Origin: Inia geoffrensis
Taxonomy: Eukaryota > Chordata > Mammalia > Artiodactyla > Iniidae
Length of the DNA: 64,000 bases
Assembly (NCBI GenBank): GCA_036417435.1
Contig: JAZAQT010000422.1
Location: forward strand, 62,001-126,000
Direction: 5' to 3'
In this document: piece by piece, positions 38,719-52,320 of the stretch
Layout of the letters: every line of letters begins with the position of its first letter
Numbering within the stretch: the first letter of the stretch is position 1
The notes under the pieces: generated by a model
What the model was told of the DNA's origin: nothing
Seen by the model: only the letters and a program-made list of their open reading frames with translations
Database searches by the model: none
Position numbers and translations under genes: made by a program

Positions 38719-40230
38719 CCCATTCCCTAACCCTAACCCTAACCCTAACCCTTAACGTGACCCTCTTCCGAGGCCTTACCCTCACCCGTGCCCTAATCGT
38801 AAGCAGTACACTAACACTAACTAGTGACCTCACACGTACGCTAAACCTTAAGCGTTGTGGTACCCTAAACTGTGCCATAATATCTCCCCATTCCCTAACC
38901 CTAACCCTAACCCGAATTCTATCCCTGACCCTCACCCGAAACCTTACCCTCACCCGTGCCCTAATCTTAACCAGGACACCAACACTAACTTGTGCCCTCA
39001 CACGTACGCTAACCCTTAATCGTCGTCGTACCCTAAACTGTACCCTAATCCCTCCCCATTCCCTAACCCTAACCCTAACCCGAATCCTAACCCTGACCCT
39101 CACCTGAAGCCTTACCCTCACCCGTGCCCTAATCTTAACCAGGACACTAACACTAACCCTTGCCCTCACACGAACGCTAACCCTTAAGCACAGTTGTACC
39201 CTAAGCTGTACCCTAATCCCTCTGCATTCCTTAACCCTAACCCTAACCCGAATCCTAACCCTGACCCTCACCCGAAGCCTTACCCTCACCCGTGCCCTAA
39301 TCTTAACCAGGACACCAACACTAACTCGTGCCCTCACACGTACGCTAAACCTTAAGCGTTGTCGTACCCTAAATTGTACCCTAATCCCTCCCCATTCCTT
39401 AACCCTAACCCTAACCCCATCCCTAAACCTGAACCACTTCCGATACCCTACCCTAACCAATTCCGTAATCTTAACCAGGACACAAACACTAACTCATGCC
39501 CTCAAACGTACGCTAACCCTTAAGCATTGTCGTACCCTAAATTGTACCCTAATCCCTCCCCATTCCTTAACCCTAACCCTAACCCCATCCCTAAACCTGA
39601 CCCACTTCCGATGCCCTACCCTAACCAATTCCCTAATCTTAACCAGTACACAAACACTAACTCATGCCCTCAAACGTACGCTAACCCTTAAGGATTGTCG
39701 TACCCTATCCTTTACCCTAATCCCTCCCCATTTCCTAACCCTAACCCTAAGCGAAACCCTGAACGTGACCCTTTTCCGAGGCCTTACCCTCATCGGTGCC
39801 GTTGTCTTAACCAGTACACCAACACTAACTCGTGCCCTCACACTTACGCTAACCCTTAAGCATTGTCGTACCCTAACCTGTACCCTAATCCCTCTCCATT
39901 CCCTAACCCTAACCCTAACCCGAATCCTAACCCTGACCCTCACCGAAAGCCTTACCCTCACCCGTGCCCTAATCTTAACCAGGACACCAAGACTAACTCG
40001 TGCCCTGAAACGTACGCTAACACTAAACCGCAGCGGTACCCTAACCTGTACCCTAATCCCTCTCCATTCCCTAACCCTAACCCTAACCTGAAACCTAACC
40101 ATGACACTCACCCGAAACTTTACCCTCACACGTGTCCTCATTTTAACCAGTACATCAACACTAACCCATGCCCTCTAACGTACGCCAACCCTAAGCCATT
40201 GCCGTACCCTAACCGGTACCCTAATCAATC
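38719..40230 (+). repeat. HOR unit 29: 9-mer, 1512 bp
   Basis: M1-M4, M5/4 hybrid (39391-39558), M5, M6, M7, M8. The hybrid starts as M5 and ends CCCTAAATTGTACCC as M4, so M5 follows again. The second M5 has AGTACACAAACAC and is followed by AAGGATTGTCG. Confidence 0.88.
39391..39558 (+). repeat. Hybrid monomer M5/M4
   Basis: It carries AACCCCATCCCTAAACC, AATTCCGTAATC and CTCAAACG as M5, then CCCTAAATTGTACCC as M4. The switch is within about 20 bp of shared GCATTGTCGTACCCTA and adds one monomer. Confidence 0.85.
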
Positions 40231-41574
40231 CCCATTCCCTAACCCTAACCCTAACCCTAACCCTTAACGTGACCCTCTTCCGAGGCCTTACACTCACCCG
40301 TGCCCTAATCGTAGGCAGTACACTAACACTAACTAGTGACCTCACACGTAAGATAAACCTTAAGCGTTGTGGTACCCTATACTGTGCCCTAATATCTCCC
40401 CATTCCCTAACCCTAACCCTAACCCGAATTCTATCCCTGACCCTCACCCGAAACCTTACCCTCACCCGTGCCTTAATCTTAACCAGGACACCAACACTAA
40501 CTTGTGCCCTCACACGTACGCTAACCCTTAAGCACTGTCGTACCCTAAGCTGTACCCTAATCCCTCCCCATTCCCTAACCCTAACCCTAACCCGAATCCT
40601 AACCCTGACCCTTACCTGAAGCCTTACCCTCACCCGTGCCCTAATCTTAACCAGGACACTAACACTAACACTTGCGTTCACACGAACGCTAACCCTTAAG
40701 CACTGTCGTACCCTAAGCTGTACCCTAAACCCTCTGCATTCCTTAACCCTAACCCTAACCCGAATCCTAACCCTGACCCTCACCCGAAGCCTTACCCTCA
40801 CCCGTGCACTAATCTTAACCAGGACACCAACACTAACTCATGCCCTCACACGTACGCTAAACCTTAAGCGTTGTCGTACCCTAAATTGTACCCTAATCCC
40901 TCCTCATTCCTTAACCCTAACCCTAACCCCATCCCTAAACCTGACCCACTTCCGATGCCCTACCCTAACCAATGCCCTAATCTTAACCAGGACACAAACA
41001 CTAACTCATGCCCTCAAACGTACGCTAACCCTTAAGCATTGTCGTACCCTATCCTGTACCCTAACCCCTCCCCATTCCCTAACTCTAACCCTAAGCGAAA
41101 CCCTGAACGTGACCCTTTTCCGAGGCCTTACCCTCATCGGTGCCGTTGTCTTAACCAGTACACCAACACTAACTCGTGCCCTCACACTTACGCTAACCCT
41201 TAAGCATTGTCGTACCCTAACCTGTACCTTAATCCCTCTCCATTCCCTAACCCTAACCCTAACCCGAATCCTAACCCTGACCCTCACCCGAAGCCTTACC
41301 CTCACCGGTGCCCTAATCTTAACCAGGACACCAAGACTAACTCGTGCCCTCACACGTACGCTAACACTAAACCGCAGCGGTACCCTAACCTGTACCCTAA
41401 TCCCTCTCCATTTCCTAACACTAACCCTAACCTGAAACCTAACCATGACACTCACCCGAAACTTTACCCTCACCCATGTCCTAATTTTAACCAGTACATC
41501 AACACTAACCCATGCCCTCTAACGTACGCCAACCCTAAGCCATTGCCGTACCCTAACCTGTACCCTAATCAATC
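40231..41574 (+). repeat. HOR unit 30: 8-mer, 1344 bp
   Basis: Full M1-M8. M1 is of the GTAGGCAGTAC lineage with a private CGTAAGATAAACC. M8 start has CATTTCCTAACAC; M6 has CCCTAACCCCTCC before it. Confidence 0.9.
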
Positions 41575-42912
41575 CCCATTCCCTAACCCTAACCCTAACC
41601 CTAACCCTTAACGTGACCCTCTTCCGAGGCCTTACCCTCACCCGTGCCCTAATCGTAAGCAGTACACTAACACTAACTAGTGACCTCACACGTACGCTAA
41701 ACCTTAAGCGTTGTGGTACCCTAAACTGTGCCATAATATCTCCCCATTCCCTAACCCTAACCCTAACCCGAATTCTATCCCTAACCCTCACCCGAAACCT
41801 TACCCTCACCCGTGCCCTAATCTTAACCAGGACACCAACACTAACTTGTGCCCTCACACGTACGCTAACCCTTAATCGTCGTCGTACCCTAAACTGTACC
41901 CTAATCCCTCCCCATTCCCTAACCCTAACCCTAACCCGAATCCTAACCCTGACCCTCACCTGAAGCCTTACCCTCACCCGTGCCCTAATCTTAACCAGGA
42001 CACTAACACTAACCCTTGCCCTCACACGAACGCTAACCCTTAAGCACAGTTGTACCCTAAGCTGTACCCTAATCCCTCTGCATTCCTTAACCCTAACCCT
42101 AACCCGAATCCTAACCCTGACCCTCACCCGAAGCCTTACCCTCACCCGTGCCCTAAACTTAACCAGGACACCAACACTAACTCGTGCCCTCACACGTACG
42201 CTAAACCTTAAGCGTTGTCGTACCCTAAATTGTACCCTAATCCCTCCCCATTCCTTAACCCTAACCCTAACCCCATCCCTAAACCTGACCCACTTCCGAT
42301 GCCCTACCCTAACCAATTCCGTAATCTTAACCAGGACACAAACACTAACTCATGCCCTCAAACGTACGCTAACCCTTAAGCATTGTCGTACCCTATCCTG
42401 TACCCTAACCCCTCCCCATTCCCTAACCCTAACCCTAAGCGAAACCCTGAACGTGACCCTTTTCCGAGGCCTTACCCTCATCGGTGCCGTTGTCTTAACC
42501 AGTACACCAACACTAACTCGTGCCCTCACACTTACGCTAACCCTTAAGCATTGTCGTACCATAACCTGTACCTTAATCCCTCTCCATTCCCTAACCCTAA
42601 CCCGAATCCTAACCCTGACCCTCACCCGAAGCCTTACCCTCACCGGTGCCCTAATCTTAACCAGGACACCAAGACTAACTCGTGCCCTCACACGTACGCT
42701 AACACTAAACCGCAGCGGTACCCTAACCTGTACCCTAATCCCTCTCCATTCCCTAACCCTAACCCTAACCTGAAACCTAACCATGACACTCACCCGAAAC
42801 TTTACCCTCACCCGTGTCCTAATTTTAACCAGTACATCAACACTAACCCATGCCCTCTAACGTACGCCAACCCTAAGCCATTGCCGTACCCTAACCTGTA
42901 CCCTAATCAATC
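41575..42912 (+). repeat. HOR unit 31: 8-mer, 1338 bp
   Basis: Full M1-M8. M7 has lost one lead CCCTAA near 42596, the only hexamer-length loss I found outside M1. M1 has GTGCCATAATATC. M4 has GCCCTAAACTTAACC. Confidence 0.9.
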
Positions 42913-44256
42913 CCCATTCCCTAACCCTAACCCTAACCCTAACCCTTAACGTGACCCTCTTCCGAGGCCTTACCCTGACCCGTGCCCTAATCGTAAGCAG
43001 TACACTAACACTAACTAGTGACCTCACACGTACGCTAAACCTTAAGCGTTGTGGTACCCTAAACTGTGCCATAATATCTCCCCATTCCCTAACCCTAACC
43101 CTAACCTGAATTCTATCCCTGACCCTCACCCGAAACCTTACCCTCACCCGTGCCCTAATCTTAACCAGGACACCAACACTAACTTGTGCCCTCACACGTA
43201 CGCTAACCCTTAATCGTCGTCGTACCCTAAACTGTACCCTAATCCCTCCCCATTCCCTAACCCTAACCCTAACCCGAATCCTAACCCTGACCCTCACCTG
43301 AAGCCTTACCCTCACCCGTGCCCTAATCTTAACCAGGACACTAACACTAACCCTTGCCCTCACACGAACGCTAACCCTTAAGCACAGTTGTACCCTAAGC
43401 TGTACCCTAATCCCTCTGCATTCCTTAACCCTAACCCTAACCCGAATCCTAACCCTGACCCTCACCCGAAGCCTTACCCTCACCCGTGCCCTAAACTTAA
43501 CCAGGACACCAACACTAACTCGTGCCCTCACACGTACGCTAAATCTTAAGCGTTGTCGTACCCTAAATTGTACCCTAATCCCTCCCCATTCCTTAACCCT
43601 AACCCTAACCCCATCCCTAAACCTGACCCACTTCCGATGCCCTACCCTAACCAATTCCGTAATCTTAACCAGGACACAAACACTAACTCATGCCCTCAAA
43701 CGTACGCTAACCCTTAAGCATTGTCGTACCCTATCCTGTACCCTAACCCCTCCCCATTCCCTAACCCTAACCCTAAGCGAAACCCTGAACGTGACCCTTT
43801 TCCGAGGCCTTACCCTCATCGGTGCCGTTGTCTTAACCAGTACACCAACACTAACTCGTGCCCTCACACTTACGCTAACCCTTAAGCATTGTCGTACCCT
43901 AACCTGTACCTTAATCCCTCTCCATTCCCTAACCCTAACCCTAACCCGAATCCTAACCCTGACCCTCACCCGAAGCCTTACCCTCACCGGTGCCCTAATC
44001 TTAACCAGGACACCAAGACTAACTCGTGCCCTCACACGTACGCTAACACTAAACCGCAGCGGTACCCTAACCTGTACCCTAATCCCTCTCCATTCCCTAA
44101 CCCTAACCCTAACCTGAAACCTAACCATGACACTCACCCGAAACTTTACCCTCACCCGTGTCCTAATTTTAACCAGTACATCAACACTAACCCATGCCCT
44201 CTAACGTACGCCAACCCTAAGCCATTGCCGTACCCTAACCTGTACCCTAATCAATC
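42913..44256 (+). repeat. HOR unit 32: 8-mer, 1344 bp
   Basis: Full M1-M8. M1 has TTACCCTGACCCG; M2 has ACCTGAATTCTATCC; M4 has CGCTAAATCTTAAGCG, a variant shared with unit 34. Confidence 0.9.
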
Positions 44257-44928
44257 CCCATTCCCTAACCCTAACCCTAACCCTAACCCTTAACGTGACC
44301 CTCTTCCGAGGCCTTACCCTCACCCGTGCCCTAATCGTAAGCAGTACACTAACACTAACTTGTGCCCTCACACGTACGCTAACCCTTAATCGTCGTCGTA
44401 CCCTAAACTGTACCCTAATCCCTCCCCATTCCCTAACCCTAACCCTAACCCGAATCCTAACCCTGACACTCACCTGAAGCCTTACCCTCACCCGTGCCCT
44501 AATCTTAACCAGGACACTAACACTAACCCTTGCCCTCACACGAACGCTAACCCTTAAGCACAGTTGTACCCTAAGCTGTACCCTAATCCCTCTGCATTCC
44601 TTAACCCTAACCCTAACCCGAATCCTAACCCTGACCCTCACCCGAAGCCTTACCCTCACCCGTGCCCTAATCTTAACCAGGACACCAAGACTAACTCGTG
44701 CCCTCACACGTACGCTAACACTAAACCGCAGCGGTACCCTAACCTGTACCCTAATCCCTCTCCATTCCCTAACCCTAACCCTAACCTGAAACCTAACCAT
44801 GACACTCACCCGAAACTTTACCCTCACACGTGTCCTCATTTTAACCAATACATCAACACTAACCCATGCCCTCTAACGTACGCCAACCCTAAGCCTTTGC
44901 CGTACCCTAACCTGTACCCTAATCAATC
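44257..44928 (+). repeat. HOR unit 33: 4-mer, 672 bp
   Basis: M1/2 hybrid (44257-44424), M3, M4/7 hybrid (44593-44760), M8. The first joins AAGCAGTACAC to AACTTGTGCCC; the second joins TGCATTCC to CACCAAGAC and CGCAGCGG. M8 has AACCAATACATC. Confidence 0.88.
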
Positions 44929-46272
44929 CCCATTCCCTAACCCTAACCCTAACCCTAACCCTTAACGTGACCCTCTTCCGAGGCCTTACACTCACCCGTG
45001 CCCTAATCGTAGGCAGTACACTAACACTAACTAGTGACCTCACACGTACGATAAACCTTAAGCGTTGTGGTACCCTATACTGTGCCCTAATATCTCCCCA
45101 TTCCCTAACCCTAACCCTAACCCGAATTCTATCCCTGACCCTCACCCGAAACCTTACCCTCACCCGTGCCTTAATCTTAACCAGGACACCAACACTAACT
45201 TTTGCCCTCACACGTACGCTAACCCTTAATCGTCGTCGTACCCTAAACTGTACCCTAATCCCTCCCCATTCCCTAACCCTAACCCTAACCCGAATCCTAA
45301 CCCTGACCCTCACCTGAAGCCTTACCCTCACCCGTGCCCTAATCTTAACCAGGACACTAACACTAACCCTTGCCCTCACACGAACGCTAACCCTTAAGCA
45401 CAGTTGTACCCTAAGCTGTACCCTAATCCCTCTGCATTCCTTAACCCTAACCCTAACCCGAATCCTAACCCTGACCCTCACCCGAAGCCTTACCCTCACC
45501 CGTGCCCTAAACTTAACCAGGACACCAACACTAACTCGTGCCCTCACACGTACGCTAAATCTTAAGCGTTGTCGTACCCTAAATTGTACCCTAATCCCTC
45601 CCCATTCCTTAACCCTAACCCTAACCCCATCCCTAAACCTGACCCACTTCCGATGCCCTACCCTAACCAATTCCGTAATCTTAACCAGGACACAAACACT
45701 AACTCATGCCCTCAAACGTACGCTAACCCTTAAGCATTGTCGTACCCTATCCTGTACCCTAACCCCTCCCCATTCCCTAACCCTAACCCTAAGCGAAACC
45801 CTGAACGTGACCCTTTTCCGAGGCCTTACCCTCATCGGTGCCGTTGTCTTAACCAGTACACCAACACTAACTCGTGCCCTCACACTTACGCTAACCCTTA
45901 AGCATTGTCGTACCCTAACCTGTACCTTAATCCCTCTCCATTCCCTAACCCTAACCCTAACCCGAATCCTAACCCTGACCCTCACCCGAAGCCTTACCCT
46001 CACCGGTGCCCTAATCTTAACCAGGACACCAAGACTAACTCGTGCCCTCACACGTACGCTAACACTAAACCGCAGCGGTACCCTAACCTGTACCCTAATC
46101 CCTCTCCATTCCCTAACCCTAACCCTAACCTGAAACCTAACCATGACACTCACCCGAAACTTTACCCTCACCCGTGTCCTAATTTTAACCAGTACATCAA
46201 CACTAACCCATGCCCTCTAACGTACGCCAACCCTAAGCCATTGCCGTACCCTAACCTGTACCCTAATCAATC
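44929..46272 (+). repeat. HOR unit 34: 8-mer, 1344 bp
   Basis: Full M1-M8. M1 is of the GTAGGCAGTAC lineage; M2 has AACTTTTGCCC; M4 has GCCCTAAACTTAACC and AAATCTTAAGCG. Confidence 0.9.
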
Positions 46273-46944
46273 CCCATTCCCTAACCCTAACCCTAACCCT
46301 AACCCTTAACGTGACCCTCTTCCGAGGCCTTACCCTCACCCGTGCCCTAATCGTAAGCAGTACACTAACACTAACTTGTGCCCTCACACGTACGCTAACC
46401 CTTAATCGTCGTCGTACCCTAAACTGTACCCTAATCCCTCCCCATTCCCTAACCCTAACCCTAACCCGAATCCTAACCCTGACACTCACCTGAAGCCTTA
46501 CCCTCACCCGTGCCCTAATCTTAACCAGGACACTAACACTAACCCTTGCCCTCACACGAACGCTAACCCTTAAGCACAGTTGTACCCTAAGCTGTACCCT
46601 AATCCCTCTGCATTCCTTAACCCTAACCCTAACCCGAATCCTAACCCTGACCCTCACCCGAAGCCTTACCCTCACCCGTGCCCTAATCTTAACCAGGACA
46701 CCAAGACTAACTCGTGCCCTCACACGTACGCTAACACTAAACCGCAGCGGTACCCTAACCTGTACCCTAATCCCTCTCCATTCCCTAACCCTAACCCTAA
46801 CCTGAAACCTAACCATGACACTCACCCGAAACTTTACCCTCACACGTGTCCTCATTTTAACCAATACATCAACACTAACCCATGCCCTCTAACGTACGCC
46901 AACCCTAAGCCTTTGCCGTACCCTAACCTGTACCCTAATCAATC
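46273..46944 (+). repeat. HOR unit 35: 4-mer, 672 bp
   Basis: It is a copy of unit 33 at exactly 2016 bp, with the same two hybrid monomers and the same AACCAATACATC variant in M8. I saw no difference between the two. Confidence 0.88.
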
Positions 46945-48288
46945 CCCATTCCCTAACCCTAACCCTAACCCTAACCCTTAACGTGACCCTCTTCCGAGGC
47001 CTTACACTCACCCGTGCCCTAATCGTAGGCAGTACACTAACACTAACTAGTGACCTCACACGTACGATAAACCTTAAGCGTTGTGGTACCCTATACTGTG
47101 CCCTAATATCTCCCCATTCCCTAACCCTAACCCTAACCCGAATTCTATCCCTGACCCTCACCCGAAACCTTACCCTCACCCGTGCCTTAATCTTAACCAG
47201 GACACCAACACTAACTTTTGCCCTCACACGTACGCTAACCCTTAATCGTCGTCGTACCCTAAACTGTACCCTAATCCCTCCCCATTCCCTAACCCTAACC
47301 CTAACCCGAATCCTAACCCTGACCCTCACCTGAAGCCTTACCCTCACCCGTGCCCTAATCTTAACCAGGACACTAACACTAACCCTTGCCCTCACACGAA
47401 CGCTAACCCTTAAGCACAGTTGTACCCTAAGCTGTACCCTAATCCCTCTGCATTCCTTAACCCTAACCCTAACCCGAATCCTAACCCTGACCCTCACCCG
47501 AAGCCTTACCCTCACCCGTGCCCTAATCTTAACCAGGACACAAACACTAACTCGTGCCCTCACACGTACGCTAAACCTTAAGCGTTGTCGTACCCTAAAT
47601 TGTACCCTAATCCCTCCCAATTCCTTAACCCTAACCCTAACCCCATCCCTAAACCTGACCCACTTCCGATGCCCTACCCTAACCAATTCCGTAATCTTAA
47701 CCAGGACACAAACACTAACTCATGCCCTCAAACGTACGCTAACCCTTAAGCATTGTCGTACCCTATCCTTTACCCTAATCCCTCCCCATTTCCTAACCCT
47801 AACCCTAAGCGAAACCCTGAACGTGACCCTTTTCCGAGGCCTTACCCTCATCGGTGCCGTTGTCTTAACCAGTACACCAACACTAACTCGTGCCCTCACA
47901 CTTACGCTAACCCTTAAGCATTGTCGTACCCTAACCTGTACCTTAATCCCTCTCCATTCCCTAACCCTAACCCTAACCCGAATCCTAACCCTGACCCTCA
48001 CCCGAAGCCTTACCCTCACCGGTGCCCTAATCTTAACCAGGACACCAAGACTAACTCGTGCCCTCACACGTACGCTAACACTAAACCGCAGCGGTACCCT
48101 AACCTGTACCCTAATCCCTCTCCATTCCCTAACCCTAACCCTAACCTGAAACCTAACCATGACACTCACCCGAAACTTTACCCTCACACGTGTCCTCATT
48201 TTAACCAGTACATCAACACTAACCCATGCCCTCTAACGTATGCCAACCCTAAGCCATTGCCGTACCCTAACCTGTACCCTAATCAATC
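46945..48288 (+). repeat. HOR unit 36: 8-mer, 1344 bp
   Basis: Full M1-M8. M1-M3 match unit 34; from about 47530 it differs (AGGACACAAACAC in M4, CTCCCAATTCC in M5, CCTTTACCC and CATTTCC at M5/M6). Confidence 0.9.
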
Positions 48289-49632
48289 CCCATTCCCTAA
48301 CCCTAACCCTAACCCTAACCCTTAACGTGACCCTCTTCCGAGGCCTTACACTCACCCGTGCCCTAATCGTAGGCAGTACACTAACACTAACTAGAGACCT
48401 CACACGTACGATAAACCTTAAGCGTTGTGGTACCCTATACTGTGCCCTAATATCTCCCCATTCCCTAACCCTAACCCTAACCCGAATTCTATCCCTGACC
48501 CTCACCCGAAACCTTACCCTCACCCGTGCCTTAATCTTAACCAGGACACCAACACTAACTTGTGCCCTCACACGTACGCTAACCCTTAAGCACTGTCGTA
48601 CCCTAAGCTGTACCCTAATCCCTCCCCATTCCCTAACCCTAACCCTAACCCGAATCCTAACCCTGACCCTTACCTGAAGCCTTACCCTCACCCGTGCCCT
48701 AATCTTAACCAGGACACTAACACTAACACTTGCGCTCACACGAACGCTAACCCTTAAGCACTGTCGTACCCTAAGCTGTACCCTAATCCCTCTGCATTCC
48801 TTAACCCTAACCCTAACCCGAATCCTAACCCTGACCCTCACCCGAAGCCTTACCCTCACCCGTGCCCTAATCTTAACCAGGACACCAACACTAACTCGTG
48901 CCCTCACACGTACGCTAAACCCTAAGCGTTGTCGTACCCTAAATTGTAACCTAATCCCTCCCCATTCCTTAACCCTAACCCTAACCCCATCCCTAAACCT
49001 GACCCACTTCCGATGCCCTACCCTAACCAATGCCCTAATCTTAACCAGGACACAAACACTAACTCATGCCCTCAAACGTACGCTAACCCTTAAGCATTGT
49101 CGTACCCTATCCTGTACCCTAATCCCTCCCCATTCCCTAACCCTAACCCTAAGCGAAACCCTGAACGTGACCCTTTTCCGAGGCCTTACCCTCATCGGTG
49201 CCGTTGTCTTAACCAGTACACCAACACTAACTCGTGCCCTCACACTTACGCTAACCCTTAAGCATTGTCGTACCCTAACCTGTACCCTAATCCCTCTCCA
49301 TTCCCTAACCCTAACCCTAACCCGAATCCTAACCCTGACCCTCACCCGAAGCCTTACCCTCACCCGTGCCCTAATCTTAACCAGGACACCAAAACTAACT
49401 CGTGCCCTCACACGTACGCTAACACTAAACCGCAGCGGTACCCTAACCTGTACCCTAATCCCTCTCCATTCCCTAACCCTAACCCTAACCTGAAACCTAA
49501 CCATGACACTCACCCGAAACTTTACCCTCACACGTGTCCTCATTTTAACCAGTACATCAACACTAACCCATGCCCTCTAACGTACGCCAACCCTAAGCCT
49601 TTGCCGTACCCTAACCTGTACCCTAATCAATC
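48289..49632 (+). repeat. HOR unit 37: 8-mer, 1344 bp
   Basis: Full M1-M8. M1 has lost the ACTAGT palindrome (CTAGAGACC near 48393). M3 has the TGCGCTCAC lineage. M4 has AAACCCTAAGCG. Confidence 0.9.
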
Positions 49633-50976
49633 CCCATTCCCTAACCCTAACCCTAACCCTAACCCTTAACGTGACCCTCTTCCGAGGCCTTACACTCACC
49701 CGTGCCCTAATCGTAGGCAGTACACTAACACTAACTAGTGACCTCACACGTACGATAAACCTTAAGCGTTGTGGTACCCTATACTGTGCCCTAATATCTC
49801 CCCATTCCCTAACCCTAACCCTAACCCGAATCCTATCCCTGACCCTCACCCGAAACGTTACCCTCACCCGTGCCTTAATCTTAACCAGGACACCAACACT
49901 AACTTTTGCCCTCACACGTACGCTAACCCTTAATCGTCGTCGTACCCTAAACTGTACCCTAATCCCTCCCCATTCCCTAAACCTAACCCTAACCCGAATC
50001 CTAACCCTGACCCTCACCTGAAGCCTTACCCTCACCCGTGCCCTAATCTTAACCAGGACACTAACACTAACCCTTGCCCTCACACGAACGCTAACCCTTA
50101 AGCACAGTTGTACCCTAAGCTGTACCCTAATCCCTCTGCATTCCTTAACCCTAACCCTAACCCGAATCCTAACCCTGACCCTCACCCGAAGCCTTACCCT
50201 CACCCGTGCCCTAATCTTAACCAGGACACAAACACTAACTCGTGCCCTCACACGTACGCTAAACCTTAAGCGTTGTCGTACCCTAAATTGTACCCTAATC
50301 CCTCCCCATTCCTTAACCCTAACCCTAACCCCATCCCTAAACCTGACCCACTTCCGATGCCCTACCCTAACCAATTCCGTAATCTTAACCAGGACACAAA
50401 CACTAACTCATGCCCTCAAACGTACGCTAACCCTTAAGCATTGTCGTACCCTATCCTTTACCCTAATCCCTCCCCATTTCCTAACCCTAACCCTAAGCGA
50501 AACCCTGAACGTGACCCTTTTCCGAGGCCTTACCCTCATCGGTGCCGTTGTCTTAACCAGTACACCAACACTAACTCGTGCCCTCACACTTACGCTAACC
50601 CTTAAGCATTGTCGTACCCTAACCTGTACCTTAATCCCTCTCCATTCCCTAACCCTAACCCTAACCCGAATCCTAACCCTGACCCTCACCCGAAGCCTTA
50701 CCCTCACCGGTGCCCTAATCTTAACCAGGACACCAAGACTAACTCGTGCCCTCACACGTACGCTAACACTAAACCGCAGCGGTACCCTAACCTGTACCCT
50801 AATCCCTCTCCATTCCCTAACCCTAACCCTAACCTGAAACCTAACCATGACACTCACCCGAAACTTTACCCTCACACGTGTCCTCATTTTAACCAGTACA
50901 TCAACACTAACCCATGCCCTCTAACGTATACCAACCCTAAGCCATTGCCGTACCCTAACCTGTACCCTAATCAATC
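49633..50976 (+). repeat. HOR unit 38: 8-mer, 1344 bp
   Basis: Full M1-M8. M2 has lost the EcoRI site (CGAATCCTATCC near 49828) and has GAAACGTTACC. M4 has AGGACACAAACAC. M8 has ACGTATACCAACC. Confidence 0.9.
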
Positions 50977-52320
50977 CCCATTCCCTAACCCTAACCCTAA
51001 CCCTAACCCTTAACGTGACCCTCTTCCGAGGCCTTACACTCACCCGTGCCCTAATCGTAGGCAGTACACTAACACTAACTAGTGACCTCACACGTACGAT
51101 AAACCTTAAGCGTTGTGGTACCCTATACTGTGCCCTAATATCTCCCCATTCCCTAACCCTAACCCTAACCCGATTTCTATCCCTGACCCTCACCCGAAAC
51201 CTTACCCTCACCCGTGCCTTAATCTTAACCAGGACACCAACACTAACTTGTGCCCTCACACGTACGCTAACCCTTAAGCACTGTCGTACCCTAAGCTGTA
51301 CCCTAATCCCTCCCCATTCCGTAACCCTAACCCTAACCCGAATCCTACCCCTGACCCTTACCTGAAGCCTTACCCTCACCCGTGCCCTAATCTTAACCAG
51401 GACACTAACACTAACACTTGCGCTCACACGAACGCTAACCCTTAAGCACTGTCGTACCCTAAGCTGTACCCTAATCCCTCTGCATTCCTTAACCCTAACC
51501 CTAACTCGAATCCTAACCCTGACCCTCACCCGAAGCCTTACCCTCACCCGTGCCCTAATCTTAACCAGGACACCAACACTAACTCGTGCCCTCACACGTA
51601 CGCTAAACCCTAAGCGTTGTCGTACCCTAAATTGTACCCTAATCCCTCCCCATTCCTTAACTCTAACCCTAACCCCATCCCTAAACCTGACCCACTTCCG
51701 ATGCCCTACCCTAACCAATGCCCTAATCTTAACCAGGACACAAACACTAACTCATGCCCTCAAACGTACGCTAACCCTTAAGCATTGTCGTACCCTATCC
51801 TGTACCCTAATCCCTCCCCATTCCCTAACCCTAACCCTAAGCGAAACCCTGAACGTGACCCTTTTCCGAGGCCTTACCCTCATCGGTGCCGTTGTCTTAA
51901 CCAGTACACCAACACTAACTCGTGCCCTCACACTTACGCTAACCCTTAAGCATTGTCGTACCCTAACCTGTACCCTAATCCCTCTCCATTCCCTAACCCT
52001 AACCCTAACCCGAATCCTAACCCTGACCCTCACCCGAAGCCTTACCCTCAACCGTGCCCTAATCTTAACCGGGACACCAAGACTAACTCGTGCCCTCAAA
52101 CGTACGCTAACACTAAACCGCAGCGGTACCCTAACCTGTACCCTAATCCCTCTCCATTCCCTAACCCTAACCCTAACCTGAAACCTAACCATGACACTCA
52201 CCCGAAACTTTACCCTCACGCGTGTACTAATTTTAACCAGTACATCAACACTAACCCATGCCCTCTAACGTACGCCAACCCTAAGCCATTGCCGTACCCT
52301 AACCTGTACCCTAATCAATC
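50977..52320 (+). repeat. HOR unit 39: 8-mer, 1344 bp
   Basis: Full M1-M8. M2/M3 have CATTCCGTAACCC and CCTACCCCTGACC, shared with unit 43. M7 has CTCAACCGTGCCC and AACCGGGACACC, shared with unit 44. The unit is split between two later sources. Confidence 0.9.

Larger units (their letters stand above)
33720..39890 (+). repeat. Dispersed duplication, offset about 4031-4032 then 4200 bp
   Basis: About 33.72-35.46 kb matches 37.75-39.49 kb (CTTGCCCTTACACG, CTCGTCCCCTCAC, CCCTACCC in M7, GAACCACTTCCG). About 35.46-35.69 kb then matches 39.66-39.89 kb at 4200 bp. The jump of 168 is the extra M5 monomer in unit 29. Confidence 0.75.
43200..47511 (+). repeat. Tandem duplication, period 2016 bp (12 monomers)
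   Basis: Units 33-36 form two copies of an 8-mer plus 4-mer pair. Similarity at 2016 bp runs from about 43.2 to 47.5 kb and ends where M4 changes to AGGACACAAACAC near 47540. The 4-mer hybrids are identical in both copies. Confidence 0.84.
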
